Of a stretch of DNA of 64,000 nt, positions 34,997 through 48,317 are shown one piece after another. The number at the start of each line of letters is the position of its first letter. Position 1 is the first letter of the stretch. Source of the stretch: Histoplasma ohiense (lineage: Eukaryota > Ascomycota > Eurotiomycetes > Onygenales > Ajellomycetaceae); NCBI GenBank assembly GCA_017607445.1, contig JAEVHH010000003.1, forward strand, positions 4,774,001-4,838,000, read 5' to 3'. A program made the position numbers and the translations under genes. Under the pieces are notes generated by a model, which saw only the letters and a program-made list of their open reading frames with translations, searched no databases and was not told the DNA's origin.

Positions 34997-37900
34997 ACCT
35001 TGGGAGCTGGGTTCCCAACCGAGATTAGCTCATTTTTTCGGCTGTCCTCACTCTGTGTTGAATCGGCTCTGTTGAATTGTGCTCAGTCCTGCAGGGTTAC
35101 ATTTGATCGTGGTCTACGACGTTCAAACCACAGGCACCCCATGCGAATATACAAATCACGCCATACGACGGCATCGTAGCTATTCTGCTCATAAACCACA
35201 CATACCCGAGGGGGGGCTCAGTTCAAACTCAGGAACAGATTAAAGTTAGAAGTTAGAAAAGTTAGCTGGATAGAAAGAATTGAGGAGAGAGAGAATCTGA
35301 GAAACCCCAGAGCTGTCCTCGATTTGGGAAAAGGTTATTCTCCTCCACCTTCTCACAGGGCTCAATCATTCGAGCCTACTCACCGACCCTATTAATATCT
35401 AGAATCCTGAAATAACTGGCAGACAAAGTAGGTACTGTACAATTTTGTTACGGAGATTAACCCATGATAACAAATACTATCTACCCGCCCGGTACTCGAT
35501 ACACAGGAGTTTATTTCTGGGCTTCCTTTCTCGGAATTTTGCAAACGCCTAAACGCGATGCAGCACACGGGCATGCTTAAATTGTGGAACATGGTTTTGC
35601 ACCGTAGTTACTTACCATGCCCCAGGAATTAGTAATACATTCCCCGGGATAGCGTGGGTGCATTCCAAATCATCAACGACGGCGCTATCTAAGATGGAAC
35701 CTATAACCCCAATAATGATGATGAAAACGGCCGCACAGTACGGAAGGACTCCAACGATATTCGGAATCAGTGCCAAATGGAATCATCGTCTTCGATTCGG
35801 CAGAGCCCTATTCGGCCCACTGAATTTCGATGATTAGCTTCCCGTGGCTTGGCGGCCGCTGCGCTAGCTCCAACTGCTTTTCCGGCTTCATCATGACACA
35901 GCACGTCATCGTAAAACAACAAACTTTTGCAACATGCGTTTGTCTTGCGACACCCCAAAATCCAGGGACCTGTAAATTCTCGAGAGGATATCCGCGCACA
36001 AAGTAGATTTTTGAAGTGGTGGTTTTAAAAACGGGTTGAACATGTTTTTCAGGGTGAGCGAACTTTCATCGTGCGCAGTCATTTTAAACCATATGCGAGC
36101 AAGCTTACAGTTACAGCAGTGACGCGAATATTTTGAGCTCCAAAATCGAGACGACCGCATCCATGGATAAGAGTGATATATATAAAGAAGCAACAGAGGC
36201 CCCGCTGGAAGAACCGTGGTTACGCTGGCAGCAACATGCCGAACTCCTTGCTCCGAACTGATTCGGCGTTGAATGCCTTCGCCCCTAAACCTCTACCTCT
36301 TGAAACTGAAAGGGGGAAAGCCCCTACCTTGTCAAGTTACTCGTTAGGAAACGAATACGGACCACATGGCTCCCGAAAATGGAACCCAACCTTAAACCGA
36401 ATGCCTTGGTTTAATTGCCAAAGATTGACCGAGGTTGGGTACGTTTCAATCCAGGCCACGCTCCCCACCTCCCAAAAGAGACCCAATTTCCAGAATTGGA
36501 CACGGCAAACCGGAAACAATCCACAAGTCAGCTATATCTGGACATCAATGATGATAAAATGGAACAAATTTTTTCCCTGATAACCATTAACTGACCCCAA
36601 AGAAGCTTGGTATCACTTCTGCGTCGGAACGAGAGGAAGGTCCTCAAGAAAATTCACCCCCATATTCTGTACTGAAGCAAACGAACCCATCAGATAATTT
36701 CCAATCACCGCAACCCCAGCTAGGCTCCGGAGTGGTAGGTCTTTCGCTTGCCACGTACCTTCAATATCCAGCTCGGTCTGTGACGGATAAACACTGCACT
36801 GTTGTCATTCGGCCCCTCTGTTTTGATTTTTCTTCCTTAATAATCAATATGATGTATGATTTCCTTTTCTCTTAGCCCTGCTCAATGACTCCAAATTTAT
36901 TAGTGTAGCCTGTCCTCACCCGCCAGCCTGGGCAGAGTGGAGAAAAACAAAAAACAGCGCAGCGGTGCGGTTGCATAAGTTCACTGTGTATACGGACAAA
37001 CACCTATACAAACACCTATACCGGGGAGAACAGGATCAAGTTCTGAGCCGGAAGTTCTCTTTATGTGGCAATTGATCCCAGAGGATCTTAAAAGAGTAAT
37101 TGCTGGGAGGAGTTTGAGAGATTTCAAAAGAGCAATGAGGAAAATCCGCATCCGCACCTGGAAAACAAGATCTAACTTAAATCATACACTTTCCAGTACC
37201 TAGGCAACTTCAGCAAAGGTTCGTTCGCATCGAGGATCATTGCCTGTGCGAGGTCAACGAAGTTCGTTTAACTTTTAAACAAACTTAGGTGCAGCTGCAC
37301 CATACACTGGCTGTGCAGCTTGCCAAAGGAAAAGATCCACGGATTCACGTACCTTCGATTGTATCTACCACCCATGTCCCATACACACGGGAAAATCCTA
37401 AATAAACATAACTACTCAGAGCACATCACAAAATATTACCACATCAATCCCAGCCCAAAATACCCTTTTGACCAAAACTTTTTGCCCGTCCAAATCACCT
37501 GACAGTGATTAATTTGCGCAGGATCTATGCAGATAAAAGTCATCTCGCCCCTCCCCTTCCCCCCCAACTGATCTGAAAGTTTTTCCTTCCGAATTTTTAC
37601 CGAAATCAACTTACCAGTGGTGGCCATCCATGGATGCATGTAAGAGGTATACAGAAGGTATACCGTGGAAGTTCAAAGGTGCTGAGGCCCGCGTGCGCAT
37701 AAGCAAGCATATCATCTGTAATTCGGCCGCGTCAATGTAGACTGAGGGGTAGTATATATCTACATCCCCGGCCGTGGTTAAAATGACTGAAGGGAACGAA
37801 CCGAATATGTTCAAATAGTCATGCTATGTAAACAACACAGCTTGTTTGGCGGGGACGGAAGACTTTTCCGCCACAGAAGGTCGAGATTCAAACACCACCA

Positions 37901-40900
37901 AACGATCCGTCAAATATGTTAACGTGTAATGAAACCTGATACCAAAGTACGAGATGTCCCCAAACCCGATCCAACGGAAAAGGGAACAGGCAAATTCGCC
38001 TTCTGCCAGTGCTGACGTAGCTGGCCGGGGCGCAGTACCATGATCCGGAAGACATCCGTAGATTGATATATAGTTTCGAGGTCCAGCTGCGGGCCACAAA
38101 ATCCAATTAACATCCCATGGATGGATATAAACAAACGAACAACAAAAATCCCCAGCCAAGGCCAACTTGTTTGGTGAATTAAAAAACTCCTCAGGCTGAA
38201 CCTGGAAGTTTCAATTTCCCCTGGCATCTTCAAAAAATTTTAGTTTCAAGCCCTTGGGCATTGAGCGTGGTACTGGTAATGTTAGGGTTTTTATCTGCCC
38301 GCCCCATAAACCGCTCAATTGTTGATGGAATAAACCAGCGATGATATATTGAGGATCTTTGGAATCCCTAGATTCAAGCTTGACATTCTTAGTTCTTATA
38401 TAATCCTTTTGTCTTGCTTTAAAAATTAAAAATTAAAATATAACTAAAATAACGATGAATAAACGGGTCAAGAGATAAATGCGTAAAAAAAAAAACTGAA
38501 CTAGGAGCAAATCTTATTTACGTTGAGCTTGCTCAAATTACAAGCATTCATTCCATGGCTTGAAATGGTCTGAAGCCTGTAGGTTTTGTACCTGAGGCGT
38601 GTCGACAAACGGGGTGACTTCCTGACTTTGATGATGATTATATCGTTTCCCGGCAGCCTGATGAGGCTTGCTCGTTGGTTGTTTGTGCGTAGATGAACCC
38701 CCTCGCCTCTAGATTTTTAGAAAATCTAGACGGTTTAGACGGTTGAGAATGGCGTGGAGCGGTCCCAGTGGGGCAAAGTGGAGGAGTGCGCTATTTTGGC
38801 GGAGAAAGACCAACTTTCATCGGTTTCTTCCCCTTGACGAAGTGGTTTGCTTCTTGGGGTCTTGAGTGGCGAGATGTGGGAGGGTTTCTTGCGCTTTTTC
38901 TGTGGGCCCGCTGATTTTGTTTTTGATAACAGGAGTCGAGTTGAGCTCATAGTTATTAGGAGCGCGGGGGTTAATTGGATAAATAGTGAGTGAGCAGATC
39001 AGTAGAGCCTTCAAGGGCGTTGATAACATCACCAGCAGAACCAAAGGATCTTTACTTGAACAAATTCCATAAGTTTTATGTGTGACTCGGGCTGAAAGCC
39101 CCTTTGTCATTTTCATCCAATGCGAGCAACCTCTGCACTTATGGGGGTCAAAGTTGGCCCCTTCTCCTTTTTTCTAAAAAAAAGATTGGAGAACTGAGAA
39201 GAAGCAGGCTACTTGATTGAAAAGATTGGTTTCAATCAGCTATCCTGGCAGTAAACCAACTTTATCAATGATATTCATGAAATGATATCCAGGAGGAGCA
39301 TTAGGGAGTTTAAAAAGAGAGAGAAAAAGAGAGTGCGTAGGAACGACACTCTCCATACCGGCCAACACCAAACACCAAAAAAGTTTTGATAGGAGAACCC
39401 TATATATATGCACAATACAGACAGAGGCGCATGCCCCTGGCCTCAAGCTTGCAGCAGACAGGCACGATGCATGGTGCAGGGTGCGCTGAGGTCACCCTTC
39501 GAACTCCGCAGTATGGCGGGAGAAGATAGGACAGTAAATTTCCGCAGAAGTCGCCCCTCACCTCTCCCTCCCCCTCCCCTTGGCACCGAGAGAATGATAA
39601 GGAAAGAACATACTGCTTTTTCACTACGGGGTACAGGATGGGACATATTGAGTAATGCTATCCCCTTGAGAGTGCTGGCCGTTCGTTGACCAAGCACCGT
39701 AAATCGACGATCAATTTGTCCCGGGTCAGTGGTGTCAGTGGTGTCTGTGGTGATTGAACAAGCCAGTGAAGCCACCCACTGCAGAAAGGATTGGAGATTA
39801 GAATACAGATGTAGCACGCTACGTAAATACATGTGATAACCATAAGGATGAGAACGAGTTACTAGTTAATGATGATAAGATACCGTCATAGGAGACCCTG
39901 CGGAAGGAAAGATCGGAATGATTGGGAAACCTGAAACTTAAATAATATGTGGATGGGGAGCAGAACATGTCAAGGAACTAAAAAAGCAAAACAACGAAAA
40001 AGAACAAAGGAGGGAAAAATCCATCCTCGAAAGAAAGAAGCAGGAGGGAGGGCCTAAAAATAAACCGAACATTGCTGTTGATGTGTGTCTCTCCTTTTCT
40101 TCTTTGATTGACAGACATAGATCTCAGAAAGTTGAACTCCGCCGTGTCTCCTCCGTCCTCTGAATGGGAACTCCCAAGCTACGGCGTAAGGGCTAGGCAC
40201 TCTCCCCGCCCACTACTTCTTTCTCGCTTCCTACAAGCCGGGGTCCCCGGCCGAAACGAGGGGGATAAACCCTGCTGGCTTGCTAACAGCGCCCAGTTAA
40301 CGGCCGGCTGGCAAATCACCACGGGTTGGGTTAGCAAAAGGGTTTAAGTGCGTATTATTGCTACGTATTGCTGGGTATTGAGCAAGGGGAGCTGGTGGAG
40401 GGGGCTGGTGGGAGCAGAAGCATGTGAGGGGGTCCTGGAGACTGTGACTGGCTAGGGATGCTGCAAAGTTTGTAAGCTTGTGTCGTTGATTAGCAGCACG
40501 CCACGCCGTGATGAGTCTTCGACTGGACACAGCAAATTTTTCGAGCTCGTAAGTGGCTTGGGTGCTGGGTTGCCAGGCTCTGCTCGGCTGGTGGATGATA
40601 CAACACTATGAGTCGTCATGACCCGCACTAGGGCTCGCTTGAATTTTGAGACGGCGCTAGGAGAGCCAGGATGCGGGCGAGGACGAATCAGGAGAGCAGA
40701 AGTGCGGGATGGTGGACGCTATGAAGGGACCGGCCTGGGCGGGTGGTGTGTTCCGGCATACAGTTTAGTGACGAAGGGGGTGGATGGGAGGGAGTTTCGA
40801 CAACGGCTCAACTGGGATATCGAGTTACTGAATTACTGCTGGATGCGAGTTCAATTTTGCGCTTGGTATCTCACTACTCCTGGTCTCAAACAGCCCGAGC

Positions 40901-41672
40901 ATTAATTAGTTAGTTGGCACATCAAACATCAGAGCCGTTGAAAGCACTCAATCAAATCTTGGAGTTTTCAACATTGGTTCCGTTGAATCACAAGGGGATT
41001 TATTTATTTCCTCTGGAGTGGATTCCTTCCATTTTTGGGTTTTCTTCGATTTTCCGGTTTTCTCTCTCTTTCTTTCTTTCCTTTTTCCATCTTAACCATG
41101 CTTTTGCGTCTCTGGCCAATAATCACAAAGCAACCAGAGTATGGAACGCATCCATCGCTTTTGTTCGGGTTTTGAATGACGCCTGTCAAAGTCCTGGACA
41201 GGCTGGGAGATATGGAGGGACTGAGAAGGTATTGTTCCAAGGGGAGAGAAAAGCCAGAATCCGAGTCCCTTTTTTCATTTGTTTGTCGTAAATTTCTCAC
41301 CTTCATATCGTAAAGAAAATATTACACGTAGCAAAGTGCGCTCAAGGATTCGGCGACCAGCGGGACAGAAAGGGCATAGTGAACACCGACAAGGACACCT
41401 CCTGCTGCTAACGCTGAGCTGGTTGGGGGGTGTTGGTTGGGTTTCGGCGCTGCACGGTTGGACGGGACAGATGGGCGACGGTTGAGCGTCGGTTGAGCGT
41501 GGGTTGAAAGGAACTCGACCCCGTTTGAAAGAGAGGGAGTGAGTGGGTTACAACGCAGGACACAGGACACAGGACACAGAACGCAGCAGCACGAACTGGA
41601 AGTCAACAATCAACAGCGCATCTTGAAATTGTCAGCTATCTCATCCGATCTCGTCTGGCCCTCCCCAACAGG

Positions 41673-41690
41673 CCCTGACCCTAACCCTAG
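41673..41690 (+). repeat. short interstitial telomere-like repeat
   Basis: CCCTGA, CCCTAA and CCCTAG stand in a row: one exact and two near copies of the fungal telomere unit, about 1.7 kb upstream of veA. It is too short to be a former telomere with any confidence. Confidence 0.6.
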
Positions 41691-43376
41691 TCCCCATCCG
41701 GCCCAGCAGTGGAAGCCAGGCTCGCTTTTCCAAACCAAACCCAGCCAAACCCAGATTCGACACTTGATGTGGCCATTCTCGGCTGGCCTGTGTCACGACA
41801 TCTTGGACCCGGGGCCCTGGGACGAGCACAGGAAGTGTGGCCCCGAGCAGCCGAACCCAGGATCCCAGGAGTCAGCCTGCTGGAAGGCCACTGGCCACTG
41901 GCCAGATATCTTGGAAACGTGGTTGATGGGAGAGGACGTCTCACATTTTCGACCTGTCTGTAATTTATTTTATGCTTTTCCCCGTACCCGGTTGATACGC
42001 ACCGCAGTCTGCTCCAGTCTGCCATCTCCTTGTCATGGGCGATATATATGGAACGGATGATAGCAACAAACAACAACAACAACAACAACAACTGCTGCTT
42101 GCTGCTCCTGCTGCTGCTACTACAACGTCAATAACGGCAGGTTTGAAAGAGAACAAGATCCGACTCGCTATTTTCGGATACCCTGTTTGAGGAATTATTA
42201 TTGTTTCTAAATATCAGCTTCCAATCCACCCCCCCACCCCCCGGGGCGCGCGGGCCCATCCGCTCATGGTCTCCTCTCATCTCCCGTGCAGAGTAAAGTT
42301 ATACTAGGTGTATTCCATCTGTACGGCGCAAGATTTGGAGGCGAATCGCAGAAATTATAATGCCCAGCCCTCCAGCTTCTCCAATTGTCATCGCCATCCC
42401 CACCACGGCTCTTGCTCCGCCGTCTGCGCTAGGGGGTTGCTAGCTCTGGGCCTCTGGCTTGAGAGGCTGATCCCCGAGAACTTTCATGTAAACTTGTAAA
42501 ACTTACCGCCGGCGCTTTGACTAGTGAGGTGAGTTCGCCCTCACTGGTTTGTTCGCCCGTTCGCTGTTCTTGTTGCAGGGGACCCCTTCGCCTCCTTCTG
42601 CCCTTAAGTCCAGTCTCGTTCTCGTTTCTTTGTCTTGCTCCTGCTGTTGATGTTGCAACTTCGTCTCATCGGAAAATCTATCTCGTGAAAGCCCAACACC
42701 GGCCATACAGAAACTAACTACGACTGACTCCCTCCTCCCACGACTGTCCAGTATATCATTGCATTCTACAACAGCAGCCATAATCTGATATCACCCTCAG
42801 CTGTGTTGCGCGCTGATGCAAATGGCCCTCTGATTGCATCTTGATAGTTATCTTTCAGCAAGACCATGTCCGAGAATTAACGATATCGACAAAATCTACT
42901 CCATCCTCTTCTCCCGTTCGTTCACCCTTCTCTTCTTTCTGTGCTTGGGCTCCCCAAGTTCACACCTTGCGTCTTTCCCCATGCGCTGTTTCTCTCGCTC
43001 CTGATCCTCTCCTTGTTCCCGAAACTGGCATCGGCATCTGTGACGCTCAGGTCCAGTTCTCTCTCTGCCAGTTGATAGCGCATTGGAACAGTCGATTACT
43101 TTGTTTGTTGTTGAACTCTCCTCCATTTCTCTAGTGCATGTGGTGTCGTGGTTGATATCCTTTCCCTGTGTTTCGAAACCCGAGTTCTTGGGTTTGGGAT
43201 ACCATACTATCGGATCTACATTTGTTTTTTGTCGATAACGCCCCTTGATTGATTTTTTATTTTTAATTGTTGTTGTCTAACATACAAAGGGCATTGTTTG
43301 CGTACCAGTCCGTGACCTGACCAGGTTCTACATATCTAGTGCATTGTTACTTAGCAACTCCTGATCATTGCCCGTC

Positions 43377-45215
43377 ATGGCTACAAAAGCGTCGTCAATC
43401 CTGCACCCTCCGAATGAGACTGAGCATACCATGTCTCGCATCACCCAGGAGGGTAAAAAACTCACCTACAACCTGAAAGTCATCCAGCAGCCTGAGCGCG
43501 CCAGAGCATGTGGTGCTGGAGCAAAATGTGAGTTGCGGTCAAACATATGCATGCAATGGTGATTCCAATGCTCACATTCTAAATCTCAGCCTCTGCGGAC
43601 CGTCGACCTGTTGATCCCCCTCCTGTGGTCGAATTACGTGTGTTCGAATCAGATCTAAATGATCAGCACAAAACGGATATCACCTTCAGCTACAACGCCA
43701 ACTTTTTCTTGTTTGCAACTCTGGAGTGGGCGCGCCCAATTGCCCATGGCAGGGTCCAGACTCAGACCCCCTCATGTCCTGTCCTGACAGGTGTGCCCGT
43801 TGCTGGCATTGCGTATCTGGATCGACCAACACAGGCAGGATATTTCATCTTTCCTGATCTTTCTGTCCGCCACGAGGGCTTGTACCGGTTAAACTTCAAC
43901 TTGTATGAGGAAATGAAGGAGCCCAAGCATGCCGATAAAGGTGGACTAGTACCGCACTCGCAGAACCACATGGCACCGTTGACACCGTCAAAGCCTCGTT
44001 CACCACATCAGTTCCTCCATTTCCGCTTGGTTGTCAAGTCCGTTCCATTCACCGTTTACAGCGCGAAGAAGTTCCCAGGCTTGGCCGAGAGTACCTCGTT
44101 GAGCCGCATCGTAGCAGAACAAGGTTGCCGTGTCCGGATCCGCCGCGATGTTCGTATGCGTCGTCGCGAGCCCAAGCCCAACAAGGATTACGGTGCCTAC
44201 GACGACAGACGTATAACCCCGGATCCTTATCCCGGTACTCCTGTCGAACGTCCACGCTCAGCGAGCAATGCGTCCATGGATGACCCTTACAGATACCCTA
44301 CAGGACCACCACAGGTCCAGCCGAGCCCGGACTACGGCTACCATCATCCATCTCATCAGCAACCCTCTCCCAATCTTGCCGCAACTCCACAGTCACATCT
44401 GTCCTTCGGCGCTGCTCCTCCACAATATCACGCCCCTCCACCACCACCGACTGCACACCCGGCTCCGCCACCTGCCTACACTTCGCCACATCTTGGATAT
44501 ACACATACCCGACAATTATCTGCAGGTCCGGAGTACGACCCTCACAGACAAAAGTATACTCAGTACCCTCCTCCCAGTCCTCACTCTGACATATACGACC
44601 AATCGAAGTCCTCTTTGCCCATGAACCCATCAGTCGATCATCCCTCTTACCCGCCAATGCCCTATGAACAGCGCATGTCAGATCCAAAACTGTACGCTCC
44701 ACCATCTCAGCTCCACCCGACCCAACAATATCAACAACCCACACCCCCGCCCCCCACCTCCAGCAGCAATAGCACCCCATCCTCCTCACCAGAGAACTCC
44801 CACAAAACCAAGTCCATCTACATTCTTCCCCCCGACTCCCTCCCGCCTCTCCGTCGAAGTCGACTCCTCCAACGAAGCCGACGACGCCATCCTGAACGCC
44901 ATTCGTACGCGCCGTGGCTATATCCTCGACGAGAAGTCTGGTGCGACCAAACGCAGCCGCGATTCCTCGGACCACGACCTCAAGCCGCTCCGCAACGGCC
45001 AGCGGCCCGTCGTATCTGGTGATGAAGCGGCGAAAGGTGAGATTGGTGAGACGTCTGGCGGCTCTGACGATGAGATCATGACGTATCGCCGGGCTGATGG
45101 GCGTTTGGTGGCGAAACAACGGGTGTCGGTGCATTCGAAGGGGAAGGAGGTCAATATTCCGCGCGATGTGGATTTGTTACCCAGGCGGCCGGAGGTGTGT
45201 GCTGTTGCTGAGTAG
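43377..45215 (+). CDS. veA: velvet regulator VeA, with an apparent frame shift near the 3' end
   Basis: Exon 1 is 43377-43527; exon 2 starts at 43590. The velvet domain (about 18-235) is highly conserved: ACGAGAK across the intron, SSADRRPVDPPPVVELRVFE, YNANFFLFATLE, CPVLTGVPVAG, FPDLSVRHEGLYRL, VKSVPFTVYSAKKFPGL and EQGCRVRIRRDVRMRRR, a likely nuclear signal. VeA bridges VelB and LaeA and links light, development and secondary metabolism in the nucleus. A long Pro/Gln/His-rich region follows. Read straight on, the frame ends at 45022 with an Arg-rich, unlike-VeA tail. The +1 frame from about 44800 instead gives a VeA-like C-terminus (VEVDSSNEADDAI, then a conserved acidic region) ending at 45215. 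The switch point fits one extra base near the AAAA at 44804-44807, or an unusual intron 44692-44794. Confidence 0.88.
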
Positions 45216-46620
45216 GAGGGTTGAGATTGAATTTTTTGGCTTTGAAAGGTTGGAAGGGGGGAAAAGGTGGGAAAGGGGGTTTTCCTTTGGCTTCATGGGA
45301 TACCAGCGCGCCGAAACAAGAAAAAAATGCAGGAAAACTTGGTTACATATGGGTAAGGGTGTTGTGGAATGTTGGGACCGTAATGCTCCCCGGCCCGGCC
45401 CCCCTTTTTTTAGGCACTCGGGGCACCTGCTTGCCTCCTACGAGCCGTCATTCATTGTTGTTGGTGGTACAATTTGATTCTCCGGCTTCGGCTCCGCGCC
45501 CACCTCCAATGAACCGGGGCTTCTCAAACCCATTACTATATATATCCTCTCTGCCAAACCCACCGTTATATCCCCCATCACGGCTTTTTTTCTTCTTTTT
45601 TTTTTCTTTTTCTTTTTTTTTTTTTTTGGCTCGGTACTAGTATGTTTTATCGATCTATGGAGCTGAGTTCCCAGCAAAACAGATTGGTCGATCACTCAAC
45701 CCTTTCCACCCACGAAATCAATCCCAGCTTGGCTCTGCGTGTCTTTTGTCGCTTCTTTAACAAGTTCTTTTCATACCCCCAAACAACTATCAGCTTCCTC
45801 CATATTTCGGTCTACAATTTCCTTTTCTGTACCTACCATATAACTCCCGACTTAACACCTCTTTCCTTTCCCCCTTTCTTTTCGATGTATTTTTCTTTTT
45901 CTTCCTTTCACTCGTCTGTCTTAATCCTTCTTTCATTATCCCCTTTTCTGTTATTCCTACTATCAGCGCTGTCGACCCTTTTTCTTTTGTTTCTTCCGCC
46001 TTATCTTAGTTTTTATCCCCCCCACCCCCTTGCTCGCTTGTAGTGGACAATATTCTATCGCTGTTACACACGTCCATATTTATATCTACTAGCAGATGTA
46101 CGCAATCCTAGGACCCCAAACACAACACGCCCAACTCATAATGACTAGCAATTTAGCTATGTTTCGAAGTTGCATTTTCAAAGTCTATATATATGTATCA
46201 GGGAAGGAGTGGAGAGGAAGTCAGAAAAGGAAAAGAAGAGCAAAAACAGGAGGGAGCAGGCCATGTACCGCAAAACACACTACCATTGTTATCATGTCTG
46301 TCCCATTTATTCCAATGTATTGCCAAGATATGGTAGCCGTGGACAGGCAGAGGATTCGATTTTTTTTTTACTCAGTTCACACACATGTAAGTAAAGTGGT
46401 GGCCTTTTTGATTTTGGTTGAGTCGAGAAGTGAAAGAAAAAGTCCCTTGACAATAAGGGACGGAAAGGGGAAAGGGGAAAGGGGAAAGGGAGCGGGCGGC
46501 AGGTACATTGTGTTTTCTTTTATCTTTTTACCTTTTTTTGTCTCATCCATAATCTTCATGGTGTTGTTAATTTCGTTCTTCGCGTCCTCCATGCAAATCG
46601 AGGATGTAAATGCTCATATC

Positions 46621-46623
<3 letters not shown>

Positions 46624-46651
<28 letters not shown>
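46624..46651 (+). repeat. poly-T tract (28 T)
   Basis: Uninterrupted T run in the spacer between veA and the next gene. Confidence 0.9.
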
Positions 46652-46866
46652 GTCAACCATATCGTGTTTTCCCTCTTTCTTGTTTCTCACATTGTCAGTT
46701 TGCCAGTCTCTTCCCGCTCCCATCTTACCCCCCGGCACATATAGTTGCATACGATCACTATCTTTTATATCTACATCTAACTATTATTATTCACCCCAAA
46801 TGTTCGTTATCGTCCTCCTCGCCTGTTCCATATTGTTATTGTGAGCACTTCATCTTCCAGTTCTCA

Positions 46867-46906
46867 AATCAGCCAATCAGCCAATCAGCCAATCAGCCAA
46901 TCAGCC
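46867..46906 (+). repeat. 8-bp tandem array containing CCAAT, five copies
   Basis: Five exact copies of AATCAGCC. Every junction, and the step into the flanking sequence, spells CCAAT or CCAAC. CCAAT is the core recognised by the Hap2/3/5 complex of fungi, so this could be a clustered binding site, but it lies about 1.4 kb upstream of the next start codon and may be a plain microsatellite. Confidence 0.85.
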
Positions 46907-47141
46907 AACGCATGCCTTTCTGTCTATGGCATAGAGGGCTTAAATTGTTATTGTAGTGGACCAGACAGAATGAGGCAGGAAACCTATGGGACGAGAACAG
47001 AACAGAGGAGAGGAGAGGAGAGGAGGGGGGAAATTTAGGACGATGATATTTCTTTATACTCTTTTTTAGCTATAACATATGTTATCATTAAAGTGAAATG
47101 AGATTGAAATTTTGATGTATACTTGATTCAGCTTCTCTGAC

Positions 47142-47164
47142 TTTTTTTTTTTTTTTTTTTTTTT
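47142..47164 (+). repeat. poly-T tract (23 T)
   Basis: Uninterrupted T run in the same spacer; no further context. Confidence 0.85.
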
Positions 47165-48317
47165 CGTCGTCCAAGTTGGCCCCAAGTAGGAACATGTAGT
47201 ACTGTACAATCACGGAGTCTAGAGAGTCCCGATATCTAGGACTGTCCTGCTCATGGCTTGATAATTGTCAATGATCATGGTTGTTGTTGTCAACCGAGCG
47301 ATGACAAGTGGGTGATCCTATCTCGGTGAGTCTGTGTAGATATATGGATTAGATATAGATGCTTGTCCTCACTTAGGCTAGAAGAATATGTAATACAAAA
47401 GATAAGCCCCAGCTGGCACAATTGACCTGGTTTTTGTTTCCCTACTCCGCGCACAGGAGAGAATGATCGCCTTGATGGTTATTTTTAGTTTTTGGCCTCT
47501 CAGTGGCCTCCAGGACTCGACGATTGGAAAAGACAACAACCAAGAAGGCCGCTAAAAGTGCTTAGTCGCCAACTAGCTGCCCTGAGGCGCCCACCAATTG
47601 TTGCGGGAATAGTTAACTTGCGTTGAATCGTTACCTCATTAGGCCCGGCTTCGTTTTGTTTTTTTGGTTAGTGACTGCTCAAGAGGCATGCAGACACACA
47701 TCCGCAACACAAAACGCGCTTTTGACAAGAATTTTCCTTTATGCCGGCCACGGTCAGTTGTGCTGGATGAAAGCTGTTTGCGGGGTGAGAATTGGCCCTC
47801 CTCTCCTTTCCCTCTTCATCTCTTCTTATTATTATCCTGGATGAATTGGTTGTTTGAGTTGTTCAAAGCACATTCCTCTCTGTTTCCTGGCCAGCAGCTG
47901 CGTGGTCTGTTGTTGTTGTTGTTGTTGTTGTCTTAGCATGCGAGGCACATCTAGAGTTCTAATCTAGCAGGTTTTTTTTTTTTTTTTCTCTTTTTTTTTT
48001 AAATTCCTTCTCAATTTCCCTCTTCCCTTCCCTTCCTCTTGAATATATTTGCCAAAATCCTATTTTTCTCCTTTCGCTGACCGCAAGTTTGCGACTCAAC
48101 AACCCGAAGACAACAGTCGTACAGAGCAGCTAGCCGTCGCACCCCATCTGGTGGCGGACCTCTGGTTCAGCGGTGAACCTGCTGGAGCCGGGGGCAAGGA
48201 AGGGTACATGAGAACTGTTTGCTCTCCGAAAACACAAAGGCATTGATCGATCAACCTTTTTTTCTGGCCAGTTGCACAACACTCTCTGTACCTGCGTGCT
48301 ATTGAATCCGCACGGCT

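Larger units (their letters stand above)
32755..43376. other. gene desert upstream of veA
   Basis: No intact gene is supported over about 10.6 kb. Both strands carry many stops. A few protein-like minus-strand fragments occur (about 37810-37700 and 36790-36627, and 35770-35630 ending at a GTAAGT), but I cannot assign families. There are an 11-bp tandem repeat (33205-33248), a 22-bp palindrome (34975-34996), a telomere-like triplet (41673-41690) and a pyrimidine-rich region from about 42540 to 43000. The last 1-2 kb probably serve as veA promoter and leader. Confidence 0.5.
45216..48317. other. intergenic, veA 3' flank and next promoter
   Basis: About 3.1 kb without a supported gene. It is pyrimidine-rich after veA, with T tracts (46624-46651, 47142-47164), a GGGGAAA repeat near 46463-46490, and a five-copy CCAAT-containing tandem array at 46867-46906. 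Confidence 0.5.

Noticed and set aside
36627..36790. Plus-strand GSGVVGLSLATYL, like an FAD-binding Rossmann motif
   Set aside because: No beta strand precedes it and the frame stops soon after; the reverse strand is equally protein-like, so neither is supported.
44298..45134. 278-codon minus-strand frame over veA
   Set aside because: Antisense shadow of the veA coding region with no domain.
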